In this document: positions 9,475 through 17,710 of the stretch, one piece after another
Position numbering within the stretch: position 1 is the stretch's first letter
Layout of the letters: each line of letters starts with the position of its first letter
NCBI RefSeq assembly: GCF_002196705.1
Contig: NZ_NADJ01000036.1
Location: forward strand, 124,001-188,000
Reading direction: 5' to 3'
DNA length: 64,000 nucleotides
DNA from: Desulfosporosinus sp. FKB
GTDB lineage: Bacteria; Bacillota; Desulfitobacteriia; Desulfitobacteriales; Desulfitobacteriaceae
Position numbers and translations under genes: made by a program
The notes under the pieces: model-generated
The model's input: the letters and a program-made list of their open reading frames with translations, nothing else
The model's database searches: none
Told to the model about the DNA's origin: nothing

Positions 9475-10002
9475 TTAAAATTGGGGCTGAAGCAAACCAT
9501 AATCCCCATTATTACGCAGATATACTACATTCATTTCTTGCGTTTCGGAATTCGTAAATACAAAGAAGGTGTGTCCAATGAGGTTCATTTGCATAATAGC
9601 CTCCTCGACGGACATGGGTTTCACAGGGAATTTCTTATGCCGCACAACTTCCTCACGCAGTTCCTCGACGGTTGAAGCCGGCTGCACATCATGATCTTTC
9701 ATAACTTTTGAGCGCATGCGCTTATTAATTCTTGTCCGGTATTTATCAATTTGGCGTTCCAGCTTTTCTACAACCATATCAATTGAAGAATACATATCTT
9801 CAGTTTCTTCTTCACCGCGAAGAATCATTCCATGAATCGGTGCAGTTACCTCAACACGATGGCGGTCTCTCTCAACAAGTAATGTTACTTGTACATCCAT
9901 AAACTCATCCGAAAATTTTTCAAGTTTTCCTACCCGTTTTGTAACATATTCTTTCAATGCGTCTGTTAGTTCAATATGTTTACCACGAATAATGATATTC
10001 AT
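9475..10002 (-). CDS. hpf: Long-form ribosome hibernation promoting factor
   Basis: A 175-residue protein that dimerises 70S ribosomes into inactive 100S particles in slow growth. The N-terminal S30AE domain (MNIIIRGKHIELTDALKEYV to about residue 100) binds at the decoding site. A short linker leads to the C-terminal dimerisation domain (VVRHKKFPVKPMSVEEAIMQM, then HTFFVFTNSETQEMNVVYLR). The length is that of the long HPF of Firmicutes, not the short gamma-proteobacterial form. The ATG follows a GGGGTTG site. It is flanked by hairpins on both sides, so it is probably transcribed alone and lies upstream of secA, as in B. subtilis. Confidence 0.95.
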   Translation of the reverse strand: MNIIIRGKHIELTDALKEYVTKRVGKLEKFSDEFMDVQVTLLVERDRHRVEVTAPIHGMILRGEEETEDMYSSIDMVVEKLERQIDKYRTRINKRMRSKVMKDHDVQPASTVEELREEVVRHKKFPVKPMSVEEAIMQMNLIGHTFFVFTNSETQEMNVVYLRNNGDYGLLQPQF

Positions 10003-10105
10003 ATTTCAACCCCCTTTATAGCTGGTATATGTAACATTCCCGATTTCTTGAAAAAATCCTGCTGATTTTTAACTTTCCCCAAGATATTTTTGTTTAAACC
10101 TAAAG

Positions 10106-10133
10106 AGAGAATCGTTTCAAAAAACGATTCTTT
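10106..10133 (-). terminator. Hairpin downstream of the cold-shock gene
   Basis: AGAGAATCGTTT and AAACGATTCTTT pair around a 4-base loop, with a weak pyrimidine tail (CTCTCTTTA). The spacing fits a terminator for the cold-shock gene. Confidence 0.5.
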
Positions 10134-10155
10134 CTTCAGGCAGTCTAAACCCTTC

Positions 10156-10353
10156 TCAGCGAACCATTACATTAGAAGCCTGTTCCCCTCGCGGGCCTTG
10201 AACAATATCAAACTCTACATTTTGGCCTTCCTCGAGGGTACGAAAGCCTTCTCCGACAACCGATTGAAAATGGACAAAGACATCCTGTCCATTTTCCTGC
10301 TCGATGAAGCCATAGCCCTTCTGTTTGTTAAACCATTTGACTTTACCTACCAC
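10156..10353 (-). CDS. Cold-shock protein, Csp family
   Basis: A single 65-residue cold-shock domain that binds single-stranded RNA or DNA and melts mRNA structure. RNP1 is KGYGFI and RNP2 is DVFVHF, both intact, with the aromatic patch W8, F9, Y15, F17, F27 and F29. The start is a GTG preceded by AAGGAAGGTG. Transcription is probably monocistronic: a hairpin follows it and a long non-coding stretch precedes it. Family members B, C and D of Bacillus cannot be told apart by sequence at this level, so no symbol is given. Confidence 0.95.
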   Translation of the reverse strand: MVGKVKWFNKQKGYGFIEQENGQDVFVHFQSVVGEGFRTLEEGQNVEFDIVQGPRGEQASNVMVR

Positions 10354-10490
10354 AAAAAATACACCTTCCTTGATTATTATAGCTCAAAGGATAATTCCTT
10401 GAACCAATACTTACCTTTAGGAGGATAACCAAGTTTGGGGAAGTCTAAACGTTAGCGGGACTTGTATGACACATCGTTCCGTGTCAGGGG

Positions 10491-10557
10491 CGTGTCAGGG
10501 GGACGGTCCTTGTGACACGCGGAGGTTGCGTGTCGCCAGGACCGTCCCCCTGACACG
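10491..10557. repeat. REP-like nested palindrome (GGGGACGGTCC type)
   Basis: Outer arms 10491-10510 (CGTGTCAGGGGGACGGTCCT) and 10538-10557 are perfect 20-bp complements. Inside them is a second stem, GACACGC (10514-10520) with GCGTGTC (10528-10534). The core GGGACNGTCC recurs at 49.7-50.1 kb and 55.1 kb. Such dispersed palindromes resemble REP elements mobilised by Y1 transposases. The surrounding 10354-10627 stretch has no gene; it also contains GACACATCG...GTGTC fragments of the same kind. Confidence 0.75.
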
Positions 10558-10580
10558 CGCGGAGTTATCATCAGACACAG

Positions 10581-10616
10581 AAAAGCGCGCCTTTAGCTTA
10601 TAGCCTCGGCGCGCTT
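10581..10616 (-). terminator. Terminator of the amino-acid ABC operon
   Basis: AAGCGCGCC (10583-10591) pairs with GGCGCGCTT (10608-10616), and on the minus strand TTTTC follows. It ends the SBP-permease-ATPase operon 12 bp after the ATPase stop. Confidence 0.8.
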
Positions 10617-10627
10617 AAAAAGGTCCT

Positions 10628-11347
10628 TTATAATATCTTGCTCAAAAATGCCTGTGTTCTAGCATTCTTAGGATTTGAGAACACCTCATTGGGTTCTCCT
10701 TCTTCCATGATAATTCCCTCATCCATAAAAATCACTCGATCCCCGACCTCACGAGCAAAGCCCATCTCATGGGTTACCGCCACCATAGTCATACCTTCCC
10801 GAGCCAGGTCTTTCATAACTGCGAGAACTTCACCAACCATCTCTGGATCTAAGGCCGATGTTGTCTCGTCAAAGAGCATGACTTTCGGTTTCATGGCCAA
10901 TGCCCGGGCGATGGCTACCCGTTGCTGTTGTCCGCCTGAGAGGTGATCCGGATATTCGTGGGCTTTGTCGGAAAGCCCAACTTTGGCAAGAAGCTCCATG
11001 GCAACTTTTTCAGCTTCCGCTTTATTCATATTTCTTACGATTACCGGAGCCAAGGTTATATTCTGAATAGCTGTCATATGCGGAAACAAATTGAAGCGTT
11101 GGAAAACCATTCCGACTTCGCGGCGAATGGCATTAACATTTACCTCAGAATTAAGAGGGATGCCGTCAATAATTATTTCTCCTTTAGTTGGCTCTTCCAA
11201 CTTATTGAGGCAGCGCAAAAAGGTGCTTTTTCCGGAGCCGCTGGGTCCGATCACCACGACAACCTCTTTTTCACGAATATGGCAGTCAATCCCTTTAAGC
11301 ACTTCCAGCTTTCCATAGGATTTATGCAAATTCTTAACGTATATCAT
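10628..11347 (-). CDS. Polar amino-acid ABC transporter, ATP-binding protein
   Basis: GlnQ/HisP-like importer ATPase, 239 residues: GPSGSGKST (Walker A), FQRFNLFPH (Q-loop), [16 protein letters not shown] and the switch His in VTHEMGF. Walker B with its D-loop reads [12 protein letters not shown], with Thr where the family nearly always has Pro (DEPTSALDPE). The catalytic Glu is kept, so activity is likely. The ATG at 11347 is used, with GGAGG ten bases upstream; an in-frame start at 11377 would extend into the permease gene. It already overlaps the permease stop by 14 bp. It is the last gene of the operon, energising uptake of an amino acid that cannot be specified. Confidence 0.95.
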   Translation of the reverse strand: MIYVKNLHKSYGKLEVLKGIDCHIREKEVVVVIGPSGSGKSTFLRCLNKLEEPTKGEIIIDGIPLNSEVNVNAIRREVGMVFQRFNLFPHMTAIQNITLAPVIVRNMNKAEAEKVAMELLAKVGLSDKAHEYPDHLSGGQQQRVAIARALAMKPKVMLFDETTSALDPEMVGEVLAVMKDLAREGMTMVAVTHEMGFAREVGDRVIFMDEGIIMEEGEPNEVFSNPKNARTQAFLSKIL

Positions 11348-12011
11348 TTTTGCCCAGCCTCCTCTCCATATACGCAACCCACCGGGAAATTAATTGAGTC
11401 ATTACTAAATAGTACAATGCAGCTGCAATATACATGGGTATCGGTTGGAAGGTTCGCCCTGCAATAATTTTGGAACTGTAAAAAAGCTCTTCAATAGCAA
11501 TAATCGACAATAAGGATGAATCTTTCAGTAAGGCAATGAACTCATTTCCTAATGGCGGGATGACACGCTTGAAGGCTTGCGGAAGAATAACATGGCGCAT
11601 GGCCTGAGAATGTGTCATACCTAAGGAACGAGCAGCCTCGGTTTGTCCCCGGTCAATTGATTGAATCCCTGCCCTGAAAATCTCCGCAATATATGCTCCT
11701 GAATTAAGCCCCATGGCAACAATACCTGCAATATATTGATAGTTGTCAGGAAGCTCCTGCCAATGGAGAAGTTTAGGTATTAAAAAATAAACTAAAAAGA
11801 TTTGAACCAATAAAGGAGTGCCTCGAAAAAAATCTATATACGTAATAGCAGCTCCGCGCAAAATTGTTATTTTCGACAGCCGTCCTAAGGCCATAATAAG
11901 TCCAATCACAACCCCAATGGCCACTGCACCGGCTGTTAACTCCAGTGTAAGTAGAGCCGCACGATTTAAGACAGGGATGCTTTCAATGGCTGCATTCCAG
12001 TTCAATCCCAC
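11334..12011 (-). CDS. Polar amino-acid ABC transporter permease
   Basis: A 225-residue HisM/GlnP-type permease with about five membrane helices and the EAA loop ([20 protein letters not shown]) that docks on the ATPase. The segment [15 protein letters not shown] is typical of the His/Glu/Gln/Arg/opine permease family. It begins with a GTG behind GAGGA. It lies between the binding-protein gene and the ATPase gene, and overlaps the ATPase. Only one permease gene is present, so it should work as a homodimer. Substrate choice among glutamine, arginine or cystine-like amino acids cannot be read from it. Confidence 0.95.
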   Translation of the reverse strand: MGLNWNAAIESIPVLNRAALLTLELTAGAVAIGVVIGLIMALGRLSKITILRGAAITYIDFFRGTPLLVQIFLVYFLIPKLLHWQELPDNYQYIAGIVAMGLNSGAYIAEIFRAGIQSIDRGQTEAARSLGMTHSQAMRHVILPQAFKRVIPPLGNEFIALLKDSSLLSIIAIEELFYSSKIIAGRTFQPIPMYIAAALYYLVMTQLISRWVAYMERRLGKNDIR

Positions 12012-12199
12012 GAAAAATCCTCCTCATTTTCATTTTGTTTAAACAAACCAATAACGGGTAACAGAAATTTATAATTTCCGTGATCGCTGTCTAAAATTAT
12101 ACCTATTAGCTTAAATTTATACAAGCTTAAATACCCACATAAACCATGAATACAATTTTACACCACAAAAAATTAATTTTGGATGGATCATTTAGATGC

Positions 12200-12231
12200 A
12201 AAAGAGAAGGCATTAAGTTACCTTCTCTTTT
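12200..12231 (-). terminator. Hairpin between binding-protein and permease genes
   Basis: AAAAGAGAAGG pairs with CCTTCTCTTTT around a 10-base loop, followed on the minus strand by a short TTTTGC tail. It sits in the 317-bp gap 12012-12328, which is otherwise AT-rich with no gene. It probably lets only part of the transcripts continue, giving an excess of binding protein over membrane parts. Confidence 0.6.
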
Positions 12232-12328
12232 ACTAATTTATTTATTTTTCAAAGATGTTTTTCCTGGCATAACTTTCATTCTGGAATTTTAAAGAACGAA
12301 ATCATTCGCCTTATTTAAATTCTTAGCT

Positions 12329-13126
12329 CTATAATTTGGGAGCATCTTTCTTAAACCATTTTTTGTAAAGATCGCCGTATGTTCCATTATCTATCAGCTT
12401 TTTCAAGGAAGCATTGACCTTAGTGGACAATTCTGTATCTCCTTGCTTCATAGCAATTCCATAATACTCGGGATCAACGTTTGCCGGAACCGATACAATT
12501 TGAGCCGTCGGATTTTGAGCTTGGAACCACAGAACAACCGGTGAATCTGCAACAACAGCATCTACCCCGCCATTGAGCAAGTCGTTAAGAGCGTCGGGAG
12601 TAGTATCATATTTTTTAGGGGTAATTCCTTTAGCTTCACAATCAAATTGGCCGGTAGTATTAAGTTGAACCCCGACTTTTTTCCCTTTTAAATCTTCAAG
12701 AGTTTTAAAGTTTGAACCTTTTTTCATAGCGATATACTGCATAGATTTAAAGTACTTGTCACTAAAGGTTACGCTCTTCTCACGATCAGGGGTAATTGTC
12801 ATGGCAGAAATGACGGCATTGTACTTACCAGCTTGCAAAGCAGTGATCAAACCATCAAAGGAACATGTTTCAATACTGACTTTGTATCCAATATCTTTTC
12901 CGATAGCTTGAATAAGTTCCATATCAAATCCAGTTGGTTGTTGTTTGTCATCCATAAATTCGAAGGGCGCATAGGTGATATCAGAACCGACTTTCAGAAC
13001 CTTCTCGCTGGACGACGATGCTGGAGTTGAAGTTGATGAGGTACTTGTGCTTCCGCATCCTGCGAGAGCAAATAAACTGAGACTAAGCAATCCCGCCAAA
13101 ATCACACGAAACTTTGGTTTGAACAT
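12329..13126 (-). CDS. Polar amino-acid ABC transporter, substrate-binding lipoprotein
   Basis: A 265-residue extracellular solute-binding protein of family 3. A lipobox LAGC at residues 21-24 follows a hydrophobic signal, then a Ser/Thr-rich linker. The mature domain opens with the family-typical SDITYAPFEFMDD and has FDMELIQAIGKDIG and ITPDREKSVTFSDKYF. An Arg/Asp pair for the alpha-carboxyl and amino groups of amino acids is expected around R114 and D195. It is first in the operon and is anchored outside the membrane by lipid. It is separated from the permease by a partial terminator. Close relatives bind cystine, glutamine or arginine. Confidence 0.95.
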   Translation of the reverse strand: MFKPKFRVILAGLLSLSLFALAGCGSTSTSSTSTPASSSSEKVLKVGSDITYAPFEFMDDKQQPTGFDMELIQAIGKDIGYKVSIETCSFDGLITALQAGKYNAVISAMTITPDREKSVTFSDKYFKSMQYIAMKKGSNFKTLEDLKGKKVGVQLNTTGQFDCEAKGITPKKYDTTPDALNDLLNGGVDAVVADSPVVLWFQAQNPTAQIVSVPANVDPEYYGIAMKQGDTELSTKVNASLKKLIDNGTYGDLYKKWFKKDAPKL

Positions 13127-13212
13127 TTTAATTTTCCTCCCTTTTAACGCACTGTCCTTGAATAGATCCTAAAATGAGGTATCCATTCAGGCAGCTTATC
13201 CTTGTGGTTACA

Positions 13213-13241
13213 ATTATACATATAGGTGCATAATCATTCAA
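13213..13241 (-). promoter_or_regulatory. Sigma-A promoter of the amino-acid ABC operon
   Basis: Minus-strand TTGAAT (13241-13236), a 17-bp spacer and a perfect TATAAT (13218-13213), about 80 bp before the binding-protein start. AGGGAGGAAAA is the ribosome site. Confidence 0.75.
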
Positions 13242-13473
13242 TACCTATTTTTTTCCTTCTTTAATTTCCTTTGTCCAAATTATTCGAAGCAAAGTCTGGA
13301 AACCGCTCCCACTTTAAATACTTGTTTTAAAGATAATACTATTCAATGCAGTTTTTAACTCTATTCTTGTGACTGAAGAAATTTTCTTGATAAAAAAATA
13401 GCTGCTTACCTTCGAATTTATGAAAAGAATGGCTCTTATAAAAGTTATCCCTTGAAAGTTACACACAACCAAT

Positions 13474-13533
13474 TGTGGATAATGTGGATAAGTGTCAAAA
13501 ATGCGCTTTTTCTCCCAGAAACGTTGTGGGTAA
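13474..13533. promoter_or_regulatory. Cluster of DnaA-box-like sites
   Basis: Two abutting perfect TGTGGATAA nonamers (the complement of TTATCCACA) occupy 13474-13482 and 13483-13491. A near match, TGTGGGTAA, is at 13525-13533. They lie in the 510-bp gene-free stretch 13127-13636. The remainder of that stretch holds the promoter at 13213-13241 and a terminator at its far end. Binding by DnaA is inferred from sequence alone. Confidence 0.5.
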
Positions 13534-13564
13534 CTTTGTCGATGAAAATATGTCCAGGCATATA

Positions 13565-13602
13565 AGAAGAAAAGCATTGGCCGACATAGTCAACCAATGC
13601 TT
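13565..13602 (-). terminator. Terminator of the comF/zinc-ribbon cluster
   Basis: AAGCATTGG (13572-13580) pairs with CCAATGCTT (13594-13602), followed on the minus strand by TTCTTCTTAT. It lies 35 bp past the stop of the zinc-ribbon gene. Confidence 0.75.
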
Positions 13603-13636
13603 GTTAAATCTCAATTAATCAATATAATGCTTTAAA

Positions 13637-13939
13637 TTAATATTGTTCACGAGCTGGACGATGGTGTTGATAGCACTCGCGGCAATATACCGGGCGATCA
13701 GATGTCGGTTGGAAAGGAACTTGTGTTTCCACTCCGCAATCCGCACAAACTACAGTAAACATTTCACGTGATCTGCCCTCTTGTGCATTACGACTGGCTT
13801 TACGTGCGTTACGGCACTCGCGGCAACGTTGTGGTTCATTTTCGAACCCTTTTTCAGCGTAGAATTCTTGTTCTCCGGCGGTGAAAATGAATGTTGCTCC
13901 GCAGTCCTTACATACTAGTTCTTTGTCTTCAAAGGCCAT
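13637..13939 (-). CDS. Small zinc-ribbon protein (probable zinc-ribbon domain family)
   Basis: A 100-residue soluble protein with two treble-clef-like halves. The first, LVCKDCG...RCRECRNAR, contains the segment FTAGEQEFYAEKGF characteristic of the Firmicute probable-zinc-ribbon family. The second is VVCADCG...VYCRECY. Eight cysteines in four CxxC pairs should hold two zinc ions. The ATG at 13939 has GGGGAATA upstream; a longer frame to 14104 would run into comFC and lacks the family start. It ends the comFA-comFC cluster. Function is unknown; nucleic-acid binding is a guess from the fold. Confidence 0.88.
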   Translation of the reverse strand: MAFEDKELVCKDCGATFIFTAGEQEFYAEKGFENEPQRCRECRNARKASRNAQEGRSREMFTVVCADCGVETQVPFQPTSDRPVYCRECYQHHRPAREQY

Positions 13940-14003
13940 GAAAGATATTCCCCTTACGTAAAAAAATGTAACAGGCTCTGCCCATCCACTTGTTATTATA
14001 ACT

Positions 14004-14744
14004 CTAATCAAACCCGGGCACAAGTACTTTTTCGAAGCCGGCAGCCAAACACAAACCATAAACCTCTTTTGCTCCGCCTTTATACAGAACTTCTGCCACA
14101 GCATCTAAGGTTGATCCTGTGGTTGTGACGTCATCGATAAGCCATACACTGCGTCCCTGAAAAAGCTCTTTGCTCTGCAAAGCAAAAGCATTTTTTAAGT
14201 TCTGCAGCCGTTCCTGGCGGGAGAGGGAAACTTGAGGCGGCGTTGCTTTAACCCGTTTAACTCCTTGAAGAATCGGCAGTCCTAGCTCCCAATGTATTAG
14301 TGATGCAATAAGCTCGGCCTGGTTAAATCCCCGCTCCGCCAAGCGTGTTGAATGCATCGGCACTGCCAAAATGCCGTCAACAGGAGGCAGCTCTCTAATG
14401 GCCCAATCCGCTAACGGCCGACTGATCTGCATCATGCGCATGGGGTTTGCCCCAAATTTGACGTTTTGGATAAATTCTTTTAAGCAGCCAGTATAATGCC
14501 CCCAGGCAATTACCTTTTTTAAATACTTGGGGCCCTTTCCCTCTGTGCAATCCTTACAAAGAGTCCTTTCTTGAACAATCAATTTCCCACATCTCAGGCA
14601 GCGGCCTAATTCGGGATGAAGGAGCTCTCTGGTACAGATGGGACAAATTGGGCTCGGATGTCCTCCGCAGAAAACACAGCCGGATCTTTCTAAATACCAT
14701 AAGGCGCGAATACGTTTAAATCCTTCCTTAATGAACTCATTCAT
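14004..14744 (-). CDS. comFC: Phosphoribosyltransferase-like competence protein ComFC
   Basis: A 246-residue protein combining an N-terminal zinc-finger region with four Cys pairs (C23/C26, C34/C37, C49/C52, C63/C66) and a C-terminal phosphoribosyltransferase fold with the PRPP motif VWLIDDVTTTGSTL and the GFNQAELIA segment. ComFC homologues are needed for DNA uptake and natural transformation and interact with ComFA. The start overlaps the comFA stop by 8 bp, so the pair is translationally coupled. Whether this strain is naturally transformable cannot be judged here: no pilus genes are in the window. Confidence 0.93.
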   Translation of the reverse strand: MNEFIKEGFKRIRALWYLERSGCVFCGGHPSPICPICTRELLHPELGRCLRCGKLIVQERTLCKDCTEGKGPKYLKKVIAWGHYTGCLKEFIQNVKFGANPMRMMQISRPLADWAIRELPPVDGILAVPMHSTRLAERGFNQAELIASLIHWELGLPILQGVKRVKATPPQVSLSRQERLQNLKNAFALQSKELFQGRSVWLIDDVTTTGSTLDAVAEVLYKGGAKEVYGLCLAAGFEKVLVPGFD

Positions 14745-16482
14745 TTGAAATCCCCTTTAAGTCTTCGCCAATAAGTCCCTTCTCAAGCGCCATTCGGTTT
14801 TGATCTTCAATCCAGTGGATTGCCTTTTTTATAGCCGTTGTCTCCAAATGGGCCATAAATAAAACGTAACCGCCAGGATCTTTCCGGGTCCTTCCAACTC
14901 TGCCTGCCATTTGGACCAGAGCTCGTTCATCAAATACCGGATGATCTGCTCCTAAAACAACAACCTGTATCCCTTCTAAGGTTATTCCCCGTTCTAAAAT
15001 TGTCGTACTTAAAAAAAGATCAAATTTGCCTTGACGTAACTTTTCAAGTTTTACTGATCGCTCACTATCTGAACTGTAGCTCCCGTCAATCTTCCACTCA
15101 GGAAAGCATTGGCGAAATCGATTAATCCACGGCTGAATCCAAGATATTTTCGGGACAAAAACTAAAATTCGTCCTTTATGCCGTAATGATTCAAAACGGT
15201 CTCTTCTAAGAGACGGCGGATTCCGTTCAGGATCAAACCTCTGAGAAAATCTCTCGATAATCGGAACCGGCAAAGGAAAGCGGTGATGCCGTGCCGGAAG
15301 ACGAATTAGGCGCATCTTTCCGCGGTGAACTTCTTTTAAACCTTCAGGTGAAGGTGTGGCTGTTAGATAAAGCAACTTGCCATTCGAGCGTAAGGCATGT
15401 TTCAGGCCCCACTCCAAAGCCCCGTTTCCCTGATACGGAAAAGCATCCATCTCGTCGAGAACTATTAAGTCAAAAGCCTGCCAAAATCTCAGGACTTGGT
15501 GGGTTGTTGCCAAAACCACCCTTCCCCTTTGAAATTTAACAGGCGCGTTACCTGTCAGAACTTGGATAGCAACTCCAGGAAAGTCTCGTTTCAGTCTTGG
15601 GGCTACGTCATTAATAACATCTTGACGGGGGGCTGCGAATAAAACTGACTTTCCTTGTTCGAGAGCCCAAGCTGCAGAAGGAAAACAAACTTCTGTTTTC
15701 CCGCTGCCACATGCCGCCCATAAAAGAGCTTTTGTCTCGGAAGAATCCTTTAAGAAATCCAGGATTTCCTCGGCAGCGACACCCTGAGCCTCTGTTAATT
15801 TCCAATGCGGGCGAAAATCAACCTTTTCCGTGTCCTCAGGCAAGGGACGATAGTCGCGGTAAAACGCTTTCAGTGAAGTGCTTGATCCCAAGGACATGCA
15901 GCTGAGACAAGTTCCCGCCCTACCGTAAAAACTGGGCCACTCTTTGATATCTTTCGCACCGCATCGCTGACATTGCCAACCCTCCCCTTGGCGTAACACA
16001 GCAGGGATCCACTCTGCCTTCTTTGCTGCAACATTTATCTGGGCAAACTGTAAAATGGTCTCCTCATAGCACTTTAACTCGTGAGCCAAATTTCTTAAGT
16101 CTTCCCATGAAAGTTGTCTTCCCCGAACAAGCCAATCAAAGGATTGAAACAGAAGCTCCTTGTCATCTCCTTTGCCGGCTGTTGAGGCGGGCGTTTCACT
16201 CCTTAAACTTACAAAATCCTTTTCCCAAGTAAGTTTTGGGACATCCCAGTCACGGTTATTTAATACCTTGAATAGTTCAGATCTTATCCTTTCATGATAA
16301 TTTCCCTTTAATCGAAAATGCCTTTGCTTTTTGAATTTTGTCATTTGAGTTTGAACAGACTGAATAACCCCCAAGGGCAAAGGGATCTTAAGACAGCTGA
16401 CCTTGGAGGGTAACCTGTCCATCCCTTGATTAAAAGTATAACCGACGTCACCGTCTTCATTTAACGTCAGATAAAAGTCCAT
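14737..16482 (-). CDS. comFA: DNA uptake helicase ComFA
   Basis: A 581-residue DEAD-like ATPase thought to pull single-stranded DNA into the cytoplasm during transformation. A four-cysteine zinc site (CQRCG...CLSC) lies upstream of the motor. Walker A is AACGSGKTEV, motif II DEMDAF, motif III TATPS, and motif VI VQMAGRVGRTRKDPGG. About 190 N-terminal residues before the zinc site show no recognisable domain. It is the first gene of comFA-comFC with no comFB between them. Start at the ATG at 16482, with the segment MDFYLTLNEDGD. Restart helicase PriA is the nearest alternative, but the operon partner rules for ComFA. Confidence 0.92.
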   Translation of the reverse strand: MDFYLTLNEDGDVGYTFNQGMDRLPSKVSCLKIPLPLGVIQSVQTQMTKFKKQRHFRLKGNYHERIRSELFKVLNNRDWDVPKLTWEKDFVSLRSETPASTAGKGDDKELLFQSFDWLVRGRQLSWEDLRNLAHELKCYEETILQFAQINVAAKKAEWIPAVLRQGEGWQCQRCGAKDIKEWPSFYGRAGTCLSCMSLGSSTSLKAFYRDYRPLPEDTEKVDFRPHWKLTEAQGVAAEEILDFLKDSSETKALLWAACGSGKTEVCFPSAAWALEQGKSVLFAAPRQDVINDVAPRLKRDFPGVAIQVLTGNAPVKFQRGRVVLATTHQVLRFWQAFDLIVLDEMDAFPYQGNGALEWGLKHALRSNGKLLYLTATPSPEGLKEVHRGKMRLIRLPARHHRFPLPVPIIERFSQRFDPERNPPSLRRDRFESLRHKGRILVFVPKISWIQPWINRFRQCFPEWKIDGSYSSDSERSVKLEKLRQGKFDLFLSTTILERGITLEGIQVVVLGADHPVFDERALVQMAGRVGRTRKDPGGYVLFMAHLETTAIKKAIHWIEDQNRMALEKGLIGEDLKGISNE

Positions 16483-16515
16483 AATGAACCTCTTATTCTA
16501 TCTATGTTCGAGTCA

Positions 16516-16887
16516 TTAACCTAACTCCCCATACTTTTGTTGACCCGCTGAAATTTCTATATCCGGAAACCTTCGCTGAAGACATACTAAGTACTTTTTT
16601 CTTGGTTCTAAGGACATTGTTTGATCCACAAGAACTTCAATCCAAACAGGGCAATGATCGATATTATACAAACGAGGAAATTCTTTATGGAGATCTCTTA
16701 TTCCTTTCTCCAGTTCATCTTCCCTTAATTGCTTTCGATCATAGACTATTCGTTTTGTCTTACGTTGCAACGTTTCTTTTTTCGCCTGAATAAACGTCTG
16801 TAATTTCAGGGAAACTCTCCATTCCCAATGGGAATTCGTATTCCACAGTAAAATGATCAGCGTTATAATAAAAGACCACAATAACAT
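16516..16887 (-). CDS. Uncharacterised membrane-anchored protein
   Basis: A 123-residue protein I do not recognise. One N-terminal hydrophobic helix (LLWSFIITLIILLW) is followed by a highly charged segment rich in Lys, Arg and Glu (about residues 30-75), then a compact C-terminal part with DHCPVWIEVLVDQTM. It probably sits in the cytoplasmic membrane with most of it on one side. The ribosome site GGAGGTGAGAGA before the ATG is excellent, so it is a real gene. It lies upstream of comFA with a 33-bp gap and may share its transcript. No function can be proposed. Confidence 0.72.
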   Translation of the reverse strand: MLLWSFIITLIILLWNTNSHWEWRVSLKLQTFIQAKKETLQRKTKRIVYDRKQLREDELEKGIRDLHKEFPRLYNIDHCPVWIEVLVDQTMSLEPRKKYLVCLQRRFPDIEISAGQQKYGELG

Positions 16888-16984
16888 TCTCTCACCTCCT
16901 GCTTACAACTTATGTTTTAACCAGGAGTTGAGTGAATCTCTTGCAGCTTCTGGCAAATGCGGCAGGTTAGCTGCACTGATCGTA

Positions 16985-17023
16985 CAAAAAAGCCAGGAGA
17001 CGTACAGAGCTGCTCCTGGCTTT
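16985..17023 (-). terminator. Terminator of fabZ
   Basis: AAAGCCAGGAG (16989-16999) pairs with CTCCTGGCTTT (17013-17023). On the minus strand a run of six to seven T follows. It lies about 100 bp past the fabZ stop, with a hairpin repeat between. Confidence 0.8.
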
Positions 17024-17043
17024 GCTGACTTATTGTCTTGTTA

Positions 17044-17118
17044 CTGCAGTGAACTCGTTCAGCTAAAGCTGAACATCGGGCTGGCTTCCACTTGTAGAAG
17101 TGAGAGTCTTACGCTTGG
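17044..17118. repeat. Dispersed 3'-end hairpin repeat, copy A
   Basis: A 75-bp element beginning CTGCAGTGAACTC, with a perfect hairpin GTTCAGCT-AA-AGCTGAAC (17057-17074) and a second, imperfect stem around CTTGTAGAAG. It ends in GTCTTACGCTTGG. It is nearly identical to the element at 55157-55230 on the opposite strand. Shorter relatives lie at 60190-60227 and 62118-62156. It starts 10 bp after the fabZ stop. Confidence 0.8.
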
Positions 17119-17128
17119 GTCAAGTGTC

Positions 17129-17557
17129 TTAGCGCCTCTCTAAAAAGAATTTGAGAACGCCTTCAACAGCAAGTTCATTTCCCACATAGGCCTTGCCTTT
17201 GGCAACTCCGAAAGTCTTTCGAAGTTTTAACACCTCAACTTCTAAACGCAATTGGTCTCCAGGGGTAACTTGCCTTCTAATTTTCACTTCATCCAAGCCG
17301 GCAAACAGCCCTATGGATCCGGCATATTCGGGCATTTTCAAAATGACTACCGCCCCAACTTGAGCTAAAGCCTCAAGAATTAAAACCCCCGGCATAATGG
17401 GATGGCCCGGAAAATGCCCTTGAAAAAAAGGTTCATTTATCGATACATTTTTAATTCCTACACCCCGTTTTCCTTCCTCTAACTCAATAATACGGTCCAC
17501 CAATAAAAAAGGATATCGGTGAGGAATAATCTCCTGTATCTCTTGACTAGTTAGCAC
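17129..17557 (-). CDS. fabZ: 3-hydroxyacyl-ACP dehydratase FabZ
   Basis: A 142-residue hot-dog-fold enzyme that removes water from 3-hydroxyacyl-ACP in type II fatty-acid synthesis. The catalytic His is in [16 protein letters not shown] and the acidic partner in [23 protein letters not shown] near the N-terminus is the family hallmark. It begins with a GTG at 17557, with AAGGAGGAG nine bases upstream. It stands alone, divergent from the glycosyltransferase gene, and is followed by repeat copy A and a terminator. The GHFPGHP form separates it from FabA. Confidence 0.96.
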   Translation of the reverse strand: MLTSQEIQEIIPHRYPFLLVDRIIELEEGKRGVGIKNVSINEPFFQGHFPGHPIMPGVLILEALAQVGAVVILKMPEYAGSIGLFAGLDEVKIRRQVTPGDQLRLEVEVLKLRKTFGVAKGKAYVGNELAVEGVLKFFLERR

Positions 17558-17641
17558 GAAAACTCCTCCTTGAATCTTGCCAAATACTTGCAGACATGTC
17601 CACCTTTATCTTATGATGAGAATCAGATACTCTTCATAACG

Positions 17642-17670
17642 TTGACATCCATATCTTAATTCATGATAAT
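17642..17670 (+). promoter_or_regulatory. Sigma-A promoter of the glycosyltransferase gene
   Basis: TTGACA (17642-17647), a 17-bp spacer and GATAAT (17665-17670). Transcription should begin near 17677, which rules out an in-frame ATG at 17663 as the translation start. Confidence 0.75.
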
Positions 17671-17710
17671 TCTTATACCTAGTATACCTAAGTTTCAAGT
17701 TGAAGGGAAG

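Noticed and set aside
10943-11467. 174-codon plus-strand open frame
   Set aside because: It lies opposite the ABC ATPase and permease genes, which are unmistakable; it is a shadow frame.
13314-13577. 87-codon minus-strand open frame in the gap before the binding-protein gene
   Set aside because: No ribosome site, it covers the DnaA boxes, and its composition is that of AT-rich non-coding DNA.
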